Source: Anaerolineaceae bacterium
GTDB lineage: Bacteria > Chloroflexota > Anaerolineae > Aggregatilineales > Phototrophicaceae
Direction: 5' to 3'
DNA: 64,000 bases
Assembly: GCA_020634135.1 (NCBI GenBank)
Contig: JACKCG010000006.1
Coordinates: 242,112-306,111 of the forward strand
Part shown: positions 1-8,432 of the stretch, in pieces
Numbering within the stretch: position 1 is the first letter of the stretch
Layout of the letters: the number at the start of each line of letters is the position of its first letter
Made by a program: the position numbers and the translations under genes
Notes under the pieces: generated by a model
The model's database searches: none
The model's input: only the letters and a program-made list of their open reading frames with translations
What the model was told of the DNA's origin: nothing

Positions 1-17
1 TTCTTTATTTTTAGGAC

Positions 18-89
18 TTACGCAGTTGCCTGGAAGGACAAGGGGCTTAAGCCCCTTGCTCAAACAGAGTTTCTCTCTCAACTGCGTAA
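18..89. repeat. Short inverted-repeat (MITE-like) element
   Basis: An 11-bp perfect inverted repeat, TTACGCAGTTG at 18-28 and CAACTGCGTAA at 79-89, encloses about 50 bp. Inside is a 20-bp perfect palindrome at 39-58 (CAAGGGGCTTAAGCCCCTTG). The layout resembles a small non-autonomous element or the remnant ends of an insertion sequence. It lies 66 bp upstream of the WD40 gene. No coding potential is seen inside. Confidence 0.45.
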
Positions 90-155
90 CTTCTAAATTT
101 GATAGATAGGTGAACCTGACTTTAATCTGTTTACTGGTATAGGAAACGAAATAGG

Positions 156-1325
156 ATGAAAAAAGCAAATGTCTACCAAACGCTGATTTTGCTCTTTGTC
201 CTCGTTATCACCGGGATTCCAGTGGCGGCACTGCAAACCTATACACCGCCCGACCCGACCCGACCACTCGACCCGGTGTGTGATCTGGCTTTCTCGCCGG
301 ATGGACGAATGATTGTGGCAGCCAGCGGTGATGGTTATCTGGCGCTGTGGGAAACAGACACTGGTGCTTTGCTCCATGAGTTTTATAACAAAGATAACTG
401 CCCAAGTCTCATCTTTTCAAACGATAGTGAAACCCTTTTCACCCTTTATCCGGGTGCGATTGGGGGTGAGTACGCTGAAACAGTTTTATGGGACGTACAG
501 ACCGGCACGGAGATACGCCACTTCACTGGTCGGGGGATTCTTTCGGATGACCATCAAGTATTGCTCACCACTGGGCCAGATGCCCCTGACCGGTTATGGA
601 ATGTGGCTACCGGGCAGGTGATTCGCAGCTTTAACTCGTCAGTGCATATTCAGGTTGGTGGTGTCATCTCCTCAGATAATTCCCGGTTGCTATCCTCTAA
701 TTGGCCGCAGCGTTTCCCTGAACTGTGGGACATTACCACCGGAGAACAGGAGTTTGCCTTCCCTGAAGGAGAGGGTTGGATATCGTGGCTTCAGTTTTTG
801 CCCGACAGTCAGCACGCGCTGGTTCTTTACGCGCCTGATGGTCTGGCATTATGGAATCTGGAGACGTTGACCCAACAGTATGTATTTCCTAATAGTGCGA
901 TTAGTGCAAGCCTGCGGCAGGCGGAGAGTGGGAACCCGCTTCTCATTGGTTACCATGACGGCTCTTTTCTCACCTGGGATGTGCTGAGCGGAGAACTAAC
1001 GCAACAAATCCGCTTAACATCTCCCATTTCCGACGAAGATATAATCGGGTCGCAACTCTCAAACAATGGGAGGGTGTTTCTGATCGAATTGAAGCGGGGA
1101 ATTGTGCAGCTATGGGATGTTGAAACCGGCACACTCCGGCAGCAGTTTAATCCACCAGCAAACAGCAGTGTGGATTGGAGTGAAACGCGAACCCAGACGG
1201 CGTTTTCGGCTGATGACCAGTATGTGCTGGTCGGCTATTCCAACGAGGCTCTCCACTTATGGGACGCCGAAACCGGCATGGAGGTCAGAAGTTACCTTCT
1301 GCCTCCAAGGTCATCCGGTGATTAA
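156..1325 (+). CDS. Secreted WD40-repeat-like protein
   Basis: The 389-residue protein starts with a basic n-region and a hydrophobic stretch (about residues 4-25, ending near PVAA), which indicates a signal peptide. The rest is a series of blade-like units with the WD40 signature. Examples are FSPDG near residue 46 followed by LALWETDTG, then LWDVQTG, LWNVATG, LWDITTG, TWDVLSG, LWDVETG and LWDAETG. About eight such units would make a beta-propeller, usually a protein-interaction scaffold. No enzymatic domain is fused to it. ATG at 156 is the only start that preserves the signal peptide. It is a single-gene unit that ends 11 bp before an opposing gene fragment. The function is unknown. Confidence 0.75.
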   Translation: MKKANVYQTLILLFVLVITGIPVAALQTYTPPDPTRPLDPVCDLAFSPDGRMIVAASGDGYLALWETDTGALLHEFYNKDNCPSLIFSNDSETLFTLYPGAIGGEYAETVLWDVQTGTEIRHFTGRGILSDDHQVLLTTGPDAPDRLWNVATGQVIRSFNSSVHIQVGGVISSDNSRLLSSNWPQRFPELWDITTGEQEFAFPEGEGWISWLQFLPDSQHALVLYAPDGLALWNLETLTQQYVFPNSAISASLRQAESGNPLLIGYHDGSFLTWDVLSGELTQQIRLTSPISDEDIIGSQLSNNGRVFLIELKRGIVQLWDVETGTLRQQFNPPANSSVDWSETRTQTAFSADDQYVLVGYSNEALHLWDAETGMEVRSYLLPPRSSGD

Positions 1326-1336
1326 GCGGGCGGTTC

Positions 1337-1699
1337 TTACCCCGCCGTCGGCGCTTTCGTCCGCAGTGAATCCAGGATCATCTGGAAGGTCGGCACTAAC
1401 GTATCGCCCAGGCTGTCGGCAGAATACACCTGCATCACGACCAGGTACGGGGCGCGTGCCATGTAGAACACGTCCATCTGCCCCTGCGGGAAGGCTGGCA
1501 CGCTCTCCCCATCCAGCCGGAAACTACGGCGCAGCGTGCCATCCGGGGCGGTCAGTTCATCTATCAGCCTGATATGCGGGTCATCATCCAGGTACTTCGC
1601 ATTGAACTGGTTGATGGCGTTGTGGAAGCTGTCAATACTGTGGACATCCGTTTCCAGCAGTGCCAGCGTCAGAAAGGCATCGCCCGACTGTGGCTGCCA
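1337..1699 (-). pseudogene. C-terminal fragment of an unknown protein
   Basis: The minus-strand frame ending at 1337 encodes a credible C-terminal domain: a GDAFLTLALLET beginning, a FRLDGESVPAF segment and a MILDSLR ending. The same frame stays open to 1843, but upstream of about 1699 it is simply antisense to a recognisable dehydrogenase fragment on the plus strand, so the native N-terminus is missing. No family was recognised. The SLRTK-type ending resembles small surface or lipoprotein domains, but this is only an impression. I read it as a truncated gene left by a rearrangement. Confidence 0.4.
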
Positions 1700-1936
1700 G
1701 ATGAACAGTCTCTGTTTGATGCGCTCCAGACAGGTAAGACCTTGGGGGTTGCGCTCGACACATTTCGACACGAACCGCCAGGCGTTGATTACCCAATGTT
1801 TGAATTTCCTCAGGTTATTGCGACCCCGCATACTGGCGCGCATACGGATGATGCCACCGGTCCCATCTCACGGATGGCGCTGGAGGATTGTCTGACAGTG
1901 CTTCGGGGTGAAGAACCTCTATATCGTGTTGTCTAA
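1700..1936 (+). pseudogene. C-terminal remnant of a D-2-hydroxyacid dehydrogenase
   Basis: The plus-strand frame from about 1700 reads DEQSLFDALQTGK, then ALDTFRHEPP, then VIATPHTGAHTDDA and ends at 1936. These are the last conserved blocks of the D-isomer-specific 2-hydroxyacid dehydrogenase family (SerA/GyaR-like), including the catalytic His region ATPHTGA. The family is normally 310-330 residues long and only about 78 remain. The nucleotide-binding GxGxxG part and the start codon are absent. Upstream of 1700 the sequence belongs to an opposing gene fragment, so this is a 5'-truncated relic and not a working enzyme. Confidence 0.7.
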
Positions 1937-2427
1937 CCGCAGGAAATGCTCGTGAATACGGTATCTCCCCACAGAGAGTGTACCAGACTGTCCATTTCAG
2001 AGACCATTTGAAAGCTGTTGCTGCTCAAGGCAGTAGGCTCAACCAGGTTCAGAATTAAATCAGGTAATGAGCGAAAAGCTACCGGGTAGGATTTGGGCGG
2101 ACAGGACACGATTGTAGGGGCACCCTTTTGGGCGTCCACCACCAGAACCAAACGATTTCCCGATTATTTTCTTAAAGAGCATAGAGCATAAGCCCACTGT
2201 TCTAGGGGAAACCCTGACTTTTCAAACGGTCTCTCCGACAGCGTTCCGTTTTGTTGACGATCCTGAATACGGCGCGGATTTTCTTGTATTGCGTGTCAAT
2301 TTATGCTGCGGCTAAAAGGCCTGGGCGGTTTTCTGTTTTTTACACCTCGCACGCTTTGTTATTGACCCAAATAGTGCCTCACACAATCGTGCTGTGCTAT
2401 AGCCCTCTCTTGCTGAGTATGAATTTG
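1937..2427. other. Intergenic, no gene recognised
   Basis: About 490 bp follow the dehydrogenase remnant. Short open frames on both strands (up to about 70 codons) show no domain pattern or ribosome-binding site. The stretch becomes AT-rich towards the promoter at 2428. I see no RNA gene in it. Confidence 0.5.
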
Positions 2428-2456
2428 TTGACAAAACGAGATAGACTCGCTATGAT
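2428..2456 (+). promoter_or_regulatory. Near-consensus sigma-70 promoter of the first catabolic operon
   Basis: TTGACA at 2428-2433 is separated by exactly 17 bp from TATGAT at 2451-2456. It faces the gene starting at 2616, leaving a leader of about 150 nt. Confidence 0.75.
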
Positions 2457-2458
2457 GT

Positions 2459-2478
2459 GTTAACTGTTGACAGTTAAC
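2459..2478. promoter_or_regulatory. Operator-like inverted repeat at the transcription start
   Basis: GTTAACTG at 2459-2466 and CAGTTAAC at 2471-2478 are perfect complements around a 4-bp centre. The site begins two bases after the -10 box and so would cover the transcription start. A dimeric repressor is expected. The GntR protein encoded at 8433 within the same operon is the obvious candidate, but nothing in the sequence proves it. Confidence 0.6.
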
Positions 2479-2530
2479 TGTTTTTAATTAATCTGTTGGG
2501 TTCGTGTTAGATATGCGCGTCATGGTGCCT

Positions 2531-2567
2531 TGGCAGTTCATTTTTCCAGATATCTGGATTACCAGGA
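2531..2567 (+). repeat. Operon-flanking repeat, left copy
   Basis: The block contains TCCAGATATCTGGA at 2545-2558, a perfect 14-bp palindrome, within TTTTTCCAGATATCTGGATT. A close copy with one change in that 20-bp core is found at 17571-17607, just after the last gene of the same operon. It sits in the leader of the operon, between the promoter and the first start codon. Confidence 0.5.
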
Positions 2568-2615
2568 AATTCTTTCAGCGCACCATATAAACAAAAAATT
2601 TAAGGGAGGTTTTCA

Positions 2616-4940
2616 ATGATTTCTAGACGGAAACAATTATCGGTCATTCTCCTCTTATTTGGCCTTCTGCTAGTTTCTGGCGGGGCCATTGTATCGGGCC
2701 AGGAACCCGTCACAGTCAAGATCGGTGTACTCAACCCCACAACGGGTAGTTTCGCGGTCTTCGGTGAGCAGGCCAACCAGGGCATACAACTTTATTTCGA
2801 TAATCACGCCATTGATGGGGTCGCCGTAGAGTTGGTCTTTGCAGATACCGCCGGGGATCCCCAGCAGGCACTGGAACAAGCGCGGCGTCTGGTTGAGCAG
2901 GAACAGGTGGATTTACTGCTGGGCCTCATCAACTCGGCTGTCGCGGTGCCGCTGGCACAATATGCTGATGAATCCGAAACGCCGCTCGTCATCTCTATCG
3001 CCGGGGCCAGGGCCGCTACAGATGGTACGCATCCCTATGTGGTTCGTACGGCGCTGGCAAACGGACAGCAGGATGGGCCGTTGGGTTGGTATACCGCCAC
3101 CCAGCTTGAAAAGAAGAACGCCGCCTTGTTTGCGTGGGATTTCATCGTCGGCGCGGAACGTGCAGGCGCGTTCGCAGAGGCTTTCACCGCCGCTGGTGGC
3201 ACCATCGTCACCGAGCAAAAACCACCGCTCGGCACAACAGATTATGGGCCTTTCATCAGTCAGGTTGATCCGGAGAGCATTGACGTTGCCTATGCCTTCT
3301 TCGCCGGGCCAGGCGCGATCAGTTTTTCGCAGCAGATGCGCGAGTTCGGTTTTACGCCAGATATTCAGGTTGTTGCTCCGGGCTACTTCACCGCTGGTGT
3401 GCTGGGTGCTATGGGTAACACGGTAGAGGGTCTTGTTCAGGCCGACGGTTGGGTACCGGCTTTGGACAATCCGGAAAATGTGGCGTTTCTAGAACTCTTC
3501 GACAGCCAGGTCGGCGGGGAAGCCGGCGTCTACGTTGAAGAAAGCTATACCGCCGCCGAGGTTGCTGCCCACGCAATCGAAGCAGTTGGCGGTGATATGA
3601 GCGACAAAGCGGCCTTTATGGATGCTGTTCGGGCGTTGTCCTTTGACAGTGTCGCCGGGCCATTCAGCTTTGATGAAACCGGCCAATCGGTGCGTAACGT
3701 CTATGTTACCCAGGTCGTCATGAATGATGCAGGCGCCCCCGTCCAGCAGGTGTTGGATACCATTGAAAGCGTCGGCCTGAACTGGAGTCCGGAAGCCGCA
3801 GCGGCGGAAAGCGGAAGTGCTTCTGGAACAGTCAAAATTGGTGTTCTCACGCCAACAACGGGTTCGCTGGCATCTAATGGTGAGGACGTCAATACCGGCA
3901 TCCGGTTGTATTTCGACTCCATCAGCAACCTGGCGGGTACCACCCAGATTGAACTGGTTTTTGCGGATACAGCAGCCAATTCCGAACAGGCGCTCGAACA
4001 GGCGAGACGCCTGATTGAACAGGAGCGGGTTGATTTTCTTCTGGGTATTGTGAGTTCATCTGTGGCCGTCCCGATAGCTGAACTCGCCAACGAACAACAG
4101 ATTCCACTGATTGTGGCGGTGGCAGGCGGCACGCCCGTCATTACCGGGCCTGATCGCAGTCCCTATGTATTCCGTACCGGAATCACGACAGGGCAGCTTG
4201 AGCCGCCGTTTGCCTGGTATGTCGCCAAAGAACTCGGCTACTCTCGTGCGGCTACCTTTGCGTGGGATTTTGGTGCTGGACATGCCCGCGCAGATGCCTT
4301 TAAGAGCAGTTTTGCTGCCGCTGGCGGCGAAGTCGTCAATGAACAGTGGCCGCCAGTGGGCACAACCGACTTTGGCCCCTTCATCGGCCTGTTCAATCCG
4401 GATGAAGTAGACGTTATTTATGCCTATTTCGCAGGCCCGGGGGCAATTGCATTTGTCAATCAGATGTCCGAATTCGGTATCACCCCCAATAAACCACTTG
4501 TGGGGCCGGGCTTCCTGACGGAGTTCGAAGTGCTGCCCTCCATGGGTGGTGCGGCGGTAGGCATTGTTTCCGCAACCCACTACACGCCGGTTGCGGATAA
4601 TGCCGCGAACCAACAGTTTATCTCCCTTTACCGTGCGCTGAAGGGCGATGATAGTGTACTGCCAGGGACCTATATTGAATCGGGCTATCTTGCCGCATTG
4701 GTTTCGGCCCAGGCAGTCCAGGCGGTGGGGGGCGACCTCAGCGATACCCAGGCTTTTCTGGACGCGCTTCAGGCGCTTCAGGTTGAAGGGCCAGGGGGGA
4801 CATTCAGCTTTGACGATCATGGACAGGGTATCCGCAACGTCTACATCATTGAGGTTGTTGAAGGTGCAGATGGCAACGTTACCCACCAGGTTATCACCGT
4901 GCTGGAAAACGTAACACAGGACTGGGCTCCGCCACAATAA
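2616..4940 (+). CDS. Tandem-fused branched-chain-type ABC substrate-binding protein
   Basis: This 774-residue protein holds two complete periplasmic-binding-protein type I domains (LivJ/Peripla_BP_6 family). A signal peptide covers about residues 1-27 and has no lipobox cysteine. Domain 1 starts at VKIGVLNPTTG (about residue 33) and domain 2 at VKIGVLTPTTG (residue 406). Each repeats the blocks ELVFADTA, QALEQARRL, FAWDF and GPGAI. Family members normally have one domain of 370-420 residues. The gene opens an operon encoding a LivHMGF-type importer and would deliver substrate to it. The enzymes downstream suggest the ligand is a small carboxylate or (hetero)aromatic compound rather than an amino acid. 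ATG 2616 is preceded by GGGAGG. The duplication is intact, with no stop between the halves. Confidence 0.88.
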   Translation: MISRRKQLSVILLLFGLLLVSGGAIVSGQEPVTVKIGVLNPTTGSFAVFGEQANQGIQLYFDNHAIDGVAVELVFADTAGDPQQALEQARRLVEQEQVDLLLGLINSAVAVPLAQYADESETPLVISIAGARAATDGTHPYVVRTALANGQQDGPLGWYTATQLEKKNAALFAWDFIVGAERAGAFAEAFTAAGGTIVTEQKPPLGTTDYGPFISQVDPESIDVAYAFFAGPGAISFSQQMREFGFTPDIQVVAPGYFTAGVLGAMGNTVEGLVQADGWVPALDNPENVAFLELFDSQVGGEAGVYVEESYTAAEVAAHAIEAVGGDMSDKAAFMDAVRALSFDSVAGPFSFDETGQSVRNVYVTQVVMNDAGAPVQQVLDTIESVGLNWSPEAAAAESGSASGTVKIGVLTPTTGSLASNGEDVNTGIRLYFDSISNLAGTTQIELVFADTAANSEQALEQARRLIEQERVDFLLGIVSSSVAVPIAELANEQQIPLIVAVAGGTPVITGPDRSPYVFRTGITTGQLEPPFAWYVAKELGYSRAATFAWDFGAGHARADAFKSSFAAAGGEVVNEQWPPVGTTDFGPFIGLFNPDEVDVIYAYFAGPGAIAFVNQMSEFGITPNKPLVGPGFLTEFEVLPSMGGAAVGIVSATHYTPVADNAANQQFISLYRALKGDDSVLPGTYIESGYLAALVSAQAVQAVGGDLSDTQAFLDALQALQVEGPGGTFSFDDHGQGIRNVYIIEVVEGADGNVTHQVITVLENVTQDWAPPQ

Positions 4941-4949
4941 AGGTATCGT

Positions 4950-5025
4950 ATCGGTGACCCTGTCACCCGATGTGATGCATTCATAGCCGGTATGGTGGCA
5001 ATCACTCGTGGTTGCTCCATACCGG
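4950..5025 (+). other. Two intercistronic stem-loops
   Basis: The first hairpin is at 4950-4971 (ATCGGTGAC against GTCACCCGAT, one bulge). The second and stronger one is at 4987-5025: nine pairs (CCGGTATGG with CCATACCGG), then eight inner pairs across a small internal loop. No T-tract follows, so these are not classical terminators. Their place between the binding-protein gene and the permease gene suggests mRNA processing or stabilisation, giving more binding protein than permease. Confidence 0.6.
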
Positions 5026-5122
5026 AACCAGCAAGACGTATTGTGCTGCTGAGGTATACCAAAATGGATTTATGTTTAGACCCTTTCTTTGAATATTGTT
5101 CCTGCTACATGGAGAAGATGTC

Positions 5123-5986
5123 ATGAGACTCTGGGTTTTCCAGATTTTAAACGGCCTGACAATGGGTTCCCTCCTGTTCTTTGTGGCAGCGGGCCTATCC
5201 GTCGTTTTCGGCCTGATGCGTATTCTCAATCTCTCTCATGGGGCGATATTCCTGTTTGGCGGCTTTGTCGGTCTGGCAGTACAGAAGGCGACTGGCAGTT
5301 TCTGGCTTGCCATCCCTGCGGCGATGCTGGCGGCGGGTATTCTGGGATTTATCATTCAGAAGGTTTTCAGCACAACCTTGATGGGGTCTCGCTTCAACCA
5401 GGTCTTGCTGACCCTGGGGCTGGCATTCATTTTCAACAACTCCATCCTGGCGATCTGGGGTGGCGCGCCGCAGACTATTCCTGCCCCTGAGATTCTGGCG
5501 ACTTCGGTCAAGGTACTGGGCGTAACCTACCCGGCTTATCGTCTGTTTCTGATTGTCCTCGCCTTTGTCGCCGGTATTGGATTGTGGTTCTTCTGGGAAA
5601 GGTCACGCCTGGGGGCAATCGTTCGCGCCTGTGTAGATGATCGTGACATGGCGACGGCGATGGGAATCCGGGTTGAAATCGTCTTTGCTACCGTCTTTAC
5701 GTTGGGTGCAGCAATTGCCGGCATGGCTGGCGTGCTTGGTGCCCCTGTGTTGGGAGTATCCATTGGCCTCGATTTTGATGTGCTCCTGCTGGCGCTGGTT
5801 GTCATGGTTGTTGGTGGTGTTGGCAGCCTGAGCGGCGCCTTTGTAGCCAGCCTGATGGTCGGTCTGGTGGACACCTTTGGCAAAGCGCTTTTCCCCGAAC
5901 TGAGCTATTTCACGTTGTTTTCGCCCGTCATCATTATTTTGATTGTACGACCGCTGGGCCTATTTGGGAGAATACCACCCGAATGA
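5123..5986 (+). CDS. Branched-chain-type ABC permease (LivH-like)
   Basis: The 287-residue polytopic membrane protein of the LivH family begins with the typical LNGLTMGSLLFFVAAGLSVVF segment. It has the conserved LNLSHGAIF motif near residue 43 and about eight hydrophobic segments. The C-terminal part contains VVGGVGSLSGAFVAS, the family's coupling-region signature. It forms one half of the translocation channel, paired with the product of the next gene. ATG 5123 is chosen because GGAGA stands 8 bp before it; an earlier in-frame start at 5096 would add nine residues without a good ribosome-binding site. Its stop overlaps the next start by 4 bp (ATGA). Confidence 0.88.
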   Translation: MRLWVFQILNGLTMGSLLFFVAAGLSVVFGLMRILNLSHGAIFLFGGFVGLAVQKATGSFWLAIPAAMLAAGILGFIIQKVFSTTLMGSRFNQVLLTLGLAFIFNNSILAIWGGAPQTIPAPEILATSVKVLGVTYPAYRLFLIVLAFVAGIGLWFFWERSRLGAIVRACVDDRDMATAMGIRVEIVFATVFTLGAAIAGMAGVLGAPVLGVSIGLDFDVLLLALVVMVVGGVGSLSGAFVASLMVGLVDTFGKALFPELSYFTLFSPVIIILIVRPLGLFGRIPPE

Positions 5987-6954
5987 GACGAGAAAAGATT
6001 ATCATTGGCGCTGGTATTGTCCTGGCGGTGCTGCCGTTCGTATTGACCGAATACTGGCTGGGGCTGTTCACCCAGGCGCTCATCTTCGGTGGCTTTGCGA
6101 TGGGTCTTGATCTGCTCGTCGGCTATACCCGGATGCCAACCCTGGGACACGCGGCGTTCTTTGGCCTGGCAGGATATGGAACCGCCCTGGCGATAACGCG
6201 ATTCGGGATTAACCCCTGGATAGCGGCGGGGATCGGTGTGCTCTTATCGGGTGGGGTCGCAGTGGCTTTTGCGCCGCTGGCTGTCCGCGTGCGTGGTCTC
6301 ACATTTCTGACAATAACGCTCGCCTTCGGTCAGGTAACCTGGGGACTTGCCACCCGGTGGACATCGTTTACAGGTGGTGAAAATGGTATCCCGAGTGTGC
6401 CGCGCCCGGACTTTATCTGGGATCTCAATGACCGGACCGGATTTTTCTACCTTACCTTGATCGTAGTTATCTTTGTCTCCTTACTTATCAGTATCTTCGC
6501 AAGCAGTGCAGTTGGTATGAGTTTTATGGGTGTTCGGGGCAGCGATACCCGTATGTCCGCGCTTGGGTACAACGTCCAATCCCGTCGGGCCACGGCGTTT
6601 ATCGTGGCGGCACTGGTGGCAGCGGTCTATGGCGTGTTGAGCACCTTTTTCAATAAATTCGTTGGCACGGGTTCGCTTAGCTGGCAGCTTTCTGCTCAGA
6701 TGTTATTAGCAGTGGTCGTCGGCGGCTTCGGATCGCTCTGGGGACCCTTTGTCGCTGGTTCCGGTTTACATATTCTCAAGACGCTGCTGATTGGCAGTAC
6801 CCAACGTTGGCCGATGGTTCTTGGCCTCCTCTACGTCATATCGGTTGTTTTTTTGCCGGGTGGATTATCGTCGTTGGTTCCTACCATCAAACAGCGCATG
6901 ATACACCGGTCTAAAGGGAAAGAGCACGCGCGGTATGGTACAAACAGCAAATAG
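5983..6954 (+). CDS. Branched-chain-type ABC permease (LivM-like)
   Basis: The 323-residue polytopic protein belongs to the LivM family. The hallmark RMPTLGHAAFFGLAGYGTAL lies near residue 48, LTFLTITLAFGQ near residue 106, and VVGGFGSLWGPFVAG, the ATPase-contact region, near residue 246. It pairs with the LivH-like subunit. ATG 5983 overlaps the preceding stop (ATGA), and the gene overlaps the following ATPase gene by 20 bp, indicating tight translational coupling. The basic C-terminal tail after residue 295 lies in the cytoplasm. Confidence 0.88.
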   Translation: MRREKIIIGAGIVLAVLPFVLTEYWLGLFTQALIFGGFAMGLDLLVGYTRMPTLGHAAFFGLAGYGTALAITRFGINPWIAAGIGVLLSGGVAVAFAPLAVRVRGLTFLTITLAFGQVTWGLATRWTSFTGGENGIPSVPRPDFIWDLNDRTGFFYLTLIVVIFVSLLISIFASSAVGMSFMGVRGSDTRMSALGYNVQSRRATAFIVAALVAAVYGVLSTFFNKFVGTGSLSWQLSAQMLLAVVVGGFGSLWGPFVAGSGLHILKTLLIGSTQRWPMVLGLLYVISVVFLPGGLSSLVPTIKQRMIHRSKGKEHARYGTNSK

Positions 6955-7696
6955 CAGATATGCACTCTCCATTGAGAATCTGACCGTCCAATTCGGCGGC
7001 TTGCTGGCTCTCCAGGATGTGGATATTGTCGTGCCGCCAGGTTCTCGCTATGGCATCCTGGGGCCGAATGGAGCGGGTAAGACCACACTGTTCAATGTGA
7101 TTTCCGGTTTCGTGAAGCCGACTAAAGGGCGGGTTTTTCTGCATGATGCCGATATCAGTAAAAAACCGCCGCACAAGCGCGTGCAGTATGGTTTGGCACG
7201 CACTTTCCAGATCACCACGTTGTTCGCGGAACTATCGGTGCTTGAAAACATCCTCATGGCGGCACTGGTTCAGGCCGGGACCTCGCAAGTGTTCTGGAAA
7301 CCGGTACATAACGATAAGGTGGCGGTATCCATTGCAGAATCGCAGTTGCACGATCTTGGCCTGATGCATCTTGCCGGTAAAGCAGTCAATGAATTGGCGT
7401 ATGGCGAACAACGACTACTTGAAATCGCTGTCGCGCTGGCCTCGAACCCCAGTGTCCTCCTGTTGGATGAACCTACTGCCGGCCTTTCGACAGCCGAGAT
7501 TAAGGCAGTAGTCAGGCTCGTCACCAATCTCCCCAAAGACTTGACGATTATCATGATTGAACATGATCTGGATGTCATCTTCGACGTGTCCGAATACCTG
7601 AGTGTGCTTCACGGGGGGCAGGCTATCGCCCATGGCCCGGCAGACGAAATTCGCCATGATGAACGTGTAAAGGAAGTGTACCTTGGCGAATCCTAG
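6935..7696 (+). CDS. ABC importer ATPase (LivG-like)
   Basis: A 253-residue ATP-binding subunit. Walker A is GPNGAGKTT (about residues 47-55), the signature is LAYGEQRLLEIA (about 152-163), Walker B is VLLLDEPTAGLS, and the switch histidine is in MIEHDLDVIFD. The long helical insertion between Walker A and the signature, and the ARTFQ motif, are typical of LivG. It works as a heterodimer with the LivF-like protein encoded next. The start lies inside the end of the LivM-like gene, and the stop lies 14 bp inside the next gene. Confidence 0.88.
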   Translation: MVQTANSRYALSIENLTVQFGGLLALQDVDIVVPPGSRYGILGPNGAGKTTLFNVISGFVKPTKGRVFLHDADISKKPPHKRVQYGLARTFQITTLFAELSVLENILMAALVQAGTSQVFWKPVHNDKVAVSIAESQLHDLGLMHLAGKAVNELAYGEQRLLEIAVALASNPSVLLLDEPTAGLSTAEIKAVVRLVTNLPKDLTIIMIEHDLDVIFDVSEYLSVLHGGQAIAHGPADEIRHDERVKEVYLGES

Positions 7697-8420
7697 CTCA
7701 ATCGCATTGTCAGTCGATTCTATTCATGTGCACTATGGCTTGAGCCATGTCCTGCACGAAACTCAGTTGAAGGTGCCTCAGGGAGAAATAACCGCTATTC
7801 TGGGGCGCAATGGGGTCGGCAAGACGACTCTCATCAATAGCATCATGGGGCTGCTTCCAATCACGTCCGGGCAAATCATGCTGTACCGGAATGACGCCAC
7901 GGTTGATCTGGCCCAACGGCAGGCCGCGGAACGTAAGAAACTGGGGATCGCCCTTGTGCCTCAGGGTCGCCGCCTTTTCAGAAGCCTCAGTGTGGAGGAA
8001 CATCTTAATCTCGTATCTCCCATTAAGACCGTACCGTACAACCTGACGTCCATCTATGAAATATTCCCGCGACTGTATGAGCGAAGACACGCAGGTGCGA
8101 GTACACTTTCCGGAGGAGAACAGTCCATGCTTGCGATCGCACGTGCGCTTATCCTGAATCCGGATATTCTGCTGATGGATGAACCAACCGAAGGACTCGC
8201 ACCTTTACTGGTGGATGCCATTGGCAGGATCGTTGTAGGGTTGAAAGATGCGGGCCTGACTGTACTACTGGTTGAGCAGAAGCTCAAATTCGCTCTCAAC
8301 GTAGCTGACCATATCGCTGTGATGGAACGTGGCAGAATTCTGAGTATCTACGCACGGGATCAAATTCAGAATGTAGATGCACTGAGCGAAATAATTCTAT
8401 CCGGAACAATAGCACAGTAA
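7683..8420 (+). CDS. ABC importer ATPase (LivF-like)
   Basis: A 245-residue ATP-binding subunit of the LivF type. Walker A is GRNGVGKTT, the Q-loop region is VPQGRRLF (typical of LivF), the signature is LSGGEQSMLAIARAL, Walker B is ILLMDEPTEGL, and the H-loop region is LLVEQKLKFAL. It completes a five-component importer (binding protein, two permeases, two ATPases). The start is a TTG at 7683 with AGGA about 8 bp upstream, and it overlaps the LivG-like gene. The GntR regulator gene follows after 12 bp. Confidence 0.85.
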   Translation: MANPSSIALSVDSIHVHYGLSHVLHETQLKVPQGEITAILGRNGVGKTTLINSIMGLLPITSGQIMLYRNDATVDLAQRQAAERKKLGIALVPQGRRLFRSLSVEEHLNLVSPIKTVPYNLTSIYEIFPRLYERRHAGASTLSGGEQSMLAIARALILNPDILLMDEPTEGLAPLLVDAIGRIVVGLKDAGLTVLLVEQKLKFALNVADHIAVMERGRILSIYARDQIQNVDALSEIILSGTIAQ

Positions 8421-8432
8421 TTTGGAGAAACC

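Noticed and set aside
4056..4937. Long minus-strand open frame of 293 codons inside the fused binding-protein gene
   Set aside because: It lies wholly opposite a well-conserved binding-protein domain, has no ribosome-binding site and shows a composition typical of an antisense frame.
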